64,000 nt of DNA from Agarilytica sp045430285 (GTDB taxonomy: Bacteria; Pseudomonadota; Gammaproteobacteria; Pseudomonadales; Cellvibrionaceae). Made by a program: the position numbers and the translations under genes. Each line of letters starts with the position of its first letter. Positions within the stretch are counted from its first letter, which is position 1. The stretch covers positions 1,421,202 through 1,485,201 of the forward strand of contig JAILXV010000001.1 of assembly GCA_045430285.1 (NCBI GenBank), in the 5' to 3' direction. The notes beneath the pieces were generated by a model. That model had not been told where the DNA came from, did not search any database, and saw only the letters and a list, made by a program, of their open reading frames with translations. Below are positions 60,230 through 64,000 of this stretch, one piece after another.

Positions 60230-63200
60230 TTACCGAGAATGATGCTGTAACTCCACATTATCGTTACCGAAAAGCGTTTTTAGATTAACTAATAGCTCGT
60301 CATTCGGTTCAACCTTCCAATCCGGCCCTAAGAGGTAGTCTGCCCCAACGCCCGCATTCAAATACGAAACAGATACCTGACAATGACCACCTGAAGCGGC
60401 GGAAAGGGCTTGGCGCAACTGTTGGGTATAATTTGCCTGTAAAGTCGCTTGCTGTAAGGCTATTCGAATACCTGAAACACTATTCAACCGAGCTTGAGCA
60501 AGGTCCAAAGCGCTATCTGCACGCATCTTTAAACCGCCACTGAAATCATCGTGACTGATTTGACCTTCGATCACGAGCATAGCGTCTTTAATCAGCTTAT
60601 CTCGGTTCGCATCGTACACATCGGAGAAAACAGCGACTTCCATTCTCCCTGTGCGATCGTCGAGGGTGATAAACGCCATCGTGTCGCCACGTTTTGTCTT
60701 CATCACTCTAAACGCGACCACAAGCCCCGCAAGCGTTTGTTTTTGTTTATCTGCCTTGGCATGTGATATCCGGCAAGACACCATGTGAGTTAGCTCTTCC
60801 TCATACTCATCAATCGGGTGCCCAGTTAAATACAAACCTAAGGTTTCTTTTTCTCCGTTTAACCGCTCCTTCATCGTCCAACGGCGTATTTGACGGAAAT
60901 CTTCGTATACGTCTCCACCCTCGCCCCCTGAAGGCACAACATCACCAAAGAGGTCGACCATGCCTGAGTCAGCATTCGCGGAGCTCTGCTCTGCGGCTTT
61001 GACGGCTTCAGGAATAGCCAAAAACATTACCGCACGATCATAATCCGTATCTATCTTCGGACCAATATTATCGAAAGCACCGCTTCTGACCAACGCTTCC
61101 AGAGCCCGTTTATTCACTTTGCGGGGATCGATACGGGCACAGAAATCAAACATGTCTTTAAACGGGCCATCTGCCCTAGCAGCAATTATGCTCTCAACGG
61201 GCCCCTCACCCAGTCCCTTAATCGCACCTAATCCGTATATGATGTTGTTGTCATCATCGACCACAAACTGGAACTGTCCGCTGTTCACATCCGGGGGTAG
61301 TAAAACTAGCCCCATGTTGCGAACTTCTTCGATAAAGGTCACAACTTTGTCGGTTTTATCCATATCTGACGACATGGTTGCCGCCATGAAATGGGCTGGG
61401 TAATGGGCTTTTAACCAAGCGGTTTGGTAAGACACTAAAGCATAGGCTGCCGAGTGAGACTTGTTAAACCCGTACCCCGCGAACTTTTCCACTAGGTCGA
61501 AAATTTTAATTGCTAGCTCAGGGTCTACGCCTTGGCTAGCAGCCCCATCCTGGAAAACAGCCCTCTGTTTCGCCATCTCTTCAGGTTTTTTCTTACCCAT
61601 CGCCCGACGCAGCATATCTGCGCCGCCGAGCGTATATCCCGCAAGTACCTGGGCAATCTGCATAACCTGTTCTTGATAAACGATTACGCCGTATGTGGGG
61701 TCAAGAATCGGCTTTAAGGATTCGTGTTGATATTTAGCGTCGGGATACGCGACTTGAGCACGGCCGTGCTTACGGTTAATAAAATCATCAACCATCCCTG
61801 ACTGTAGCGGCCCAGGCCGGAAAAGCGCCACCAACGCAATCATTTCTTCGAGTGAATCGGGTTGTAAGCGCTTAATAAGGTCCTTCATACCACGAGATTC
61901 AAGCTGAAATACCGCTGTGGTTTCGGCTTTTTTGATCATTTCGAAAGTTGGCGAATCATCAAGAGGAATGAAGGCAATATCGAGCGGTTCTTCGGCTTTT
62001 AGCTCTCGTTGAGCATTGATCATTTTCACTGCCCAGTCGATAATTGTGAGCGTTCTCAGACCCAGAAAATCGAACTTAACTAAACCAGCTTCCTCTACAT
62101 CATTTTTGTCGAACTGGGTGACTAAACCTCCGCCTGTTTCGTCACAATATAAAGGCGCAAAATCAGTTAACTTGGTCGGCGCTATCACGACACCACCCGC
62201 GTGCTTTCCTACGTTCCGCGTTATCCCTTCCAGTTGCAGCGCCATATCCCAAATTTCTTGGCCTTCACTATCTGCAGCCAGAAAATCACGAATAATTTCT
62301 TCTTGCTCGTACGCCTTAGAGAGTGTCATCCCGATATCCATTGGGATCATTTTAGACAACTTATCTGCCAACCCGTACGATTTTCCTTGTACTCGAGCTA
62401 CATCTCTTACAACCGCTTTCGCTGCCATCGTTCCGAAAGTGATGATCTGAGATACTGCGTCGCGCCCGTAATGATCCGCAACGTAACCAATCACTTGATC
62501 TCGATTTTCCATACAAAAATCAACGTCGAAATCAGGCATAGATACACGTTCAGGATTCAAGAAACGTTCGAATAGAAGCTCATACTCAAGCGGATCAAGA
62601 TCGGTGATTTTTAAGGAGTAAGCAACGAGAGACCCTGCACCAGAACCGCGCCCAGGGCCGACGGGAATATCATGATCCTTCGCCCACTGGATAAAGTCCA
62701 TTACGATTAGAAAGTAGCCTGGGAAGCCCATTCCCAGAATAATTTTAATTTCAAAATCGAGACGATCGTAGTATTCCTTCTTTCGACTCTCATAATCGCT
62801 GGCATCGACATCTAGTATCGTTTTAAGGCGCTCGTCCAAGCCCTCGAAAGAGATTTTCTCGAAAAAAGAATTTTCGGTCATTCCCTCCGGAATTGGATAT
62901 TCTGGTAGAAAATACTTACCTAATTGAATATCGAATGAACATCTCTTCGCAATCTCAACCGTATTTTCAATCGCTTCTGGTATATCACTAAAAAGCGCCA
63001 TCATCTCTTCAGACGATTTTAGATTCTGCTGATCGGTATAACGTTTCTCTCTTCTAGGGTCATCTAAGGCTCGCCCTTCGCCAATACAAACACGTGCTTC
63101 GTGAACCTCAAACTGGGCCTGCTCTAAAAAGCGAACATCGTTTGTCGCTACGACAGGTAAAGAAAACTCTGAAGCTAAGGCTACCGCTTTATGCAGGTAG

Positions 63201-63739
63201 CGCTCGTCGTATTCCCGACCTGTTCTCTGTATTTCGATATAAAACCGATCAGAAAAAATGTCCATATATCGCTGGATCAGTAAATTCGCGTCTTCGTCAC
63301 GACCTCCCGTTAAGGCTTGGCCTATCTCACCGTATTTAGCACCGGACAGCGCTATTACATCTTCAGAGTGGTCTGCTAGCCATTCGGCTTTTATATAAGG
63401 CACCCCTAAAACTTGTCCCTTTTGGAAACTCAACGAGATCAGTTCTGTGATATTCCGATAGCCAACTTCGGTCATTGCGATCAAAGTAATTAAGGCAGGC
63501 TTAGACTCTTCGTCGCTAGCCTCAAGATATAAGTCAGCACCACAGATTGGTTTAATCCCCGCTCCCTGAGCGGCTTTGTAAAACTTTATCAACCCCATAA
63601 AACTATGATGATCGGAGATTCCACAGGCAGCCATACCAAGCTCACCTAGTTTTTTTACTAGAGGTTTTACTCGAATGATGCTGTCTACGAGAGAAAATTC
63701 GGTGTGAAGACGAAGGTGGACGAAAGATTGATTAATCAT
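60230..63739 (-). CDS. dnaE: DNA polymerase III subunit alpha
   Basis: The 1169-residue replicative polymerase (E. coli 1160) has an N-terminal PHP domain starting FVHLRLHTEFSLVDSIIRVKPLV, with GISDHHSFMGLIKFY. The palm has the catalytic aspartates in VSMPDFDVDFCMENR (about 400). GFNKSHSAAYALVSYQTAWLKAHYP is in the fingers, and an OB domain follows (MAFITLDDRTGRMEVAVFSDVY). The tau-binding C-terminus is present. The PHP domain keeps only some of the metal-binding residues, as is usual for E. coli-type DnaE. Confidence 0.98.
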   Translation of the reverse strand: MINQSFVHLRLHTEFSLVDSIIRVKPLVKKLGELGMAACGISDHHSFMGLIKFYKAAQGAGIKPICGADLYLEASDEESKPALITLIAMTEVGYRNITELISLSFQKGQVLGVPYIKAEWLADHSEDVIALSGAKYGEIGQALTGGRDEDANLLIQRYMDIFSDRFYIEIQRTGREYDERYLHKAVALASEFSLPVVATNDVRFLEQAQFEVHEARVCIGEGRALDDPRREKRYTDQQNLKSSEEMMALFSDIPEAIENTVEIAKRCSFDIQLGKYFLPEYPIPEGMTENSFFEKISFEGLDERLKTILDVDASDYESRKKEYYDRLDFEIKIILGMGFPGYFLIVMDFIQWAKDHDIPVGPGRGSGAGSLVAYSLKITDLDPLEYELLFERFLNPERVSMPDFDVDFCMENRDQVIGYVADHYGRDAVSQIITFGTMAAKAVVRDVARVQGKSYGLADKLSKMIPMDIGMTLSKAYEQEEIIRDFLAADSEGQEIWDMALQLEGITRNVGKHAGGVVIAPTKLTDFAPLYCDETGGGLVTQFDKNDVEEAGLVKFDFLGLRTLTIIDWAVKMINAQRELKAEEPLDIAFIPLDDSPTFEMIKKAETTAVFQLESRGMKDLIKRLQPDSLEEMIALVALFRPGPLQSGMVDDFINRKHGRAQVAYPDAKYQHESLKPILDPTYGVIVYQEQVMQIAQVLAGYTLGGADMLRRAMGKKKPEEMAKQRAVFQDGAASQGVDPELAIKIFDLVEKFAGYGFNKSHSAAYALVSYQTAWLKAHYPAHFMAATMSSDMDKTDKVVTFIEEVRNMGLVLLPPDVNSGQFQFVVDDDNNIIYGLGAIKGLGEGPVESIIAARADGPFKDMFDFCARIDPRKVNKRALEALVRSGAFDNIGPKIDTDYDRAVMFLAIPEAVKAAEQSSANADSGMVDLFGDVVPSGGEGGDVYEDFRQIRRWTMKERLNGEKETLGLYLTGHPIDEYEEELTHMVSCRISHAKADKQKQTLAGLVVAFRVMKTKRGDTMAFITLDDRTGRMEVAVFSDVYDANRDKLIKDAMLVIEGQISHDDFSGGLKMRADSALDLAQARLNSVSGIRIALQQATLQANYTQQLRQALSAASGGHCQVSVSYLNAGVGADYLLGPDWKVEPNDELLVNLKTLFGNDNVELQHHSR

Positions 63740-63843
63740 CTGATTTGTTTCTTATAACGTTGACTAGATCCTACGAAAGTCTCCAGCTCAGAACAACATA
63801 ATTCTTGGCTTTATATATTTTTCCGGCTTGCTTTAGTTTTGGG

Positions 63844-63880
63844 CATAAAAAAACCCCGAACTCGTTGAGCACGGGGTTTT
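63844..63880 (-). terminator. Rho-independent terminator for a transcript entering from the right
   Basis: On the minus strand the stem aaaaccccg / cggggtttt (13-base loop) is followed by seven Ts. It directly follows the 5S-like tail at 63891-63908, so it would end a transcript coming from beyond the right edge. Confidence 0.85.
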
Positions 63881-63890
63881 CGGCATTAAA

Positions 63891-63908
63891 GCCTGACGAT
63901 GACCTACA
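63891..63908 (-). other. 5S-rRNA-like 3' tail fragment
   Basis: On the minus strand tgtaggtcatcgtcaggc matches the end of gammaproteobacterial 5S rRNA (usual form ...agtaggtcatcgtcaggc). It is followed at once by a 5S-type terminator. The sequence upstream on the minus strand is not 5S rRNA, so it is at most a remnant, or a different RNA carrying the same tail. Confidence 0.45.
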
Positions 63909-63956
63909 CATGATTCGGGGCTCCTGCCCCTCACCCTCCGGGCGCCTTCGACGTCC

Positions 63957-63978
63957 AAAACGGCATCCCCGCCGTTTT
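63957..63978. other. Hairpin in the right-edge non-coding element
   Basis: A perfect 8-bp stem (aaaacggc / gccgtttt) with loop atcccc. Together with the gggg/cccc stem at 63917-63930 and the related words cacatgatt (63907) and cacatgaat (63981) it suggests a structured or repetitive element continuing past the edge. Confidence 0.5.
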
Positions 63979-64000
63979 GTCACATGAATATGAGTCAGTA

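Noticed and set aside
63771..63987. Overlapping short frames on both strands at the right edge
   Set aside because: They cross a clear terminator, a 5S-like tail and hairpins; the region reads as non-coding.
1..64000. CRISPR arrays, insertion sequences, prophage or integrase genes
   Set aside because: I saw no regularly spaced repeats and no transposase, integrase or phage structural genes; the only tandem repeat noticed is the two-copy 15-bp repeat in mshJ.

Overview
The window is 64 kb of chromosome from a free-living, probably marine gammaproteobacterium. Long-form QueF, FabA, EpmC, RNase II, HrpA, TusA, MlaA, AlaA, and a complete MSHA pilus cluster beside gspAB all fit this class. The combination resembles the Cellvibrionales/Alteromonadales range, but that placement is inference, since no 16S rRNA gene is present. 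Most of the window is core chromosome. The more accessory-looking parts are 1-4.8 kb, 44-50.3 kb and 50.9-54.1 kb.

Layout. 1-1.8 kb: the 3' part of a secreted alpha/beta hydrolase and a secreted partner. 2-4.8 kb: a coiled-coil membrane protein and a membrane adenylate cyclase. 4.9-7.8 kb: an ABC exporter with queF, and a PA2817-like gene. 7.86-7.96 kb: a long inverted repeat. 8-9.4 kb: a fabA-type dehydratase with an AraC regulator. 9.5-9.7 kb: tRNA-Glu and tRNA-Gly with a clear sigma-70 promoter and a terminator. 9.8-16.6 kb: a membrane protein, DUF1499, a tag-like glycosylase with msrB, alaA, an unknown gene and a PAS-GGDEF-EAL protein. 16.7-21.5 kb: a compact overlapping operon, epmC, 5'-3' exonuclease, pdxB, NAD-kinase-like and methyltransferase. 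21.7-24.8 kb: small genes (unknown, tusA, a monooxygenase-like gene, yheU, a gcvR-like gene, merR).

25-40.7 kb is the surface-appendage block. gspA and gspB (type II secretion assembly) converge on a 15-gene MSHA type IV pilus cluster on the minus strand: mshI, a pilN-like gene, mshJKLMNEGFACDOP. It encodes the inner-membrane platform, secretin, ATPase, major pilin and minor pilins. The MshE N-terminus carries two apparent c-di-GMP-binding motifs, and the same window encodes a GGDEF-EAL enzyme and a PilZ protein, so c-di-GMP control of attachment is a reasonable inference.

40.9-44.2 kb holds trmL, a peroxiredoxin and rnb. 44.2-50.9 kb is a signalling block: an FHA protein, a CHASE2-type Ser/Thr kinase, a second FHA protein, a lipoprotein, a STAS protein, a response regulator fused to a PP2C phosphatase, and a PilZ protein. 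It looks like a kinase/FHA module beside a partner-switching module and is the best candidate for an uncharacterised system. 51.3-54.1 kb carries two exported proteins of unknown function. 54.1-63.7 kb is housekeeping: mlaA, hrpA, accA, dnaE. The right edge (63.84-64.0 kb) holds a terminator, a 5S-rRNA-like 3' tail and hairpins that do not make a normal 5S gene.
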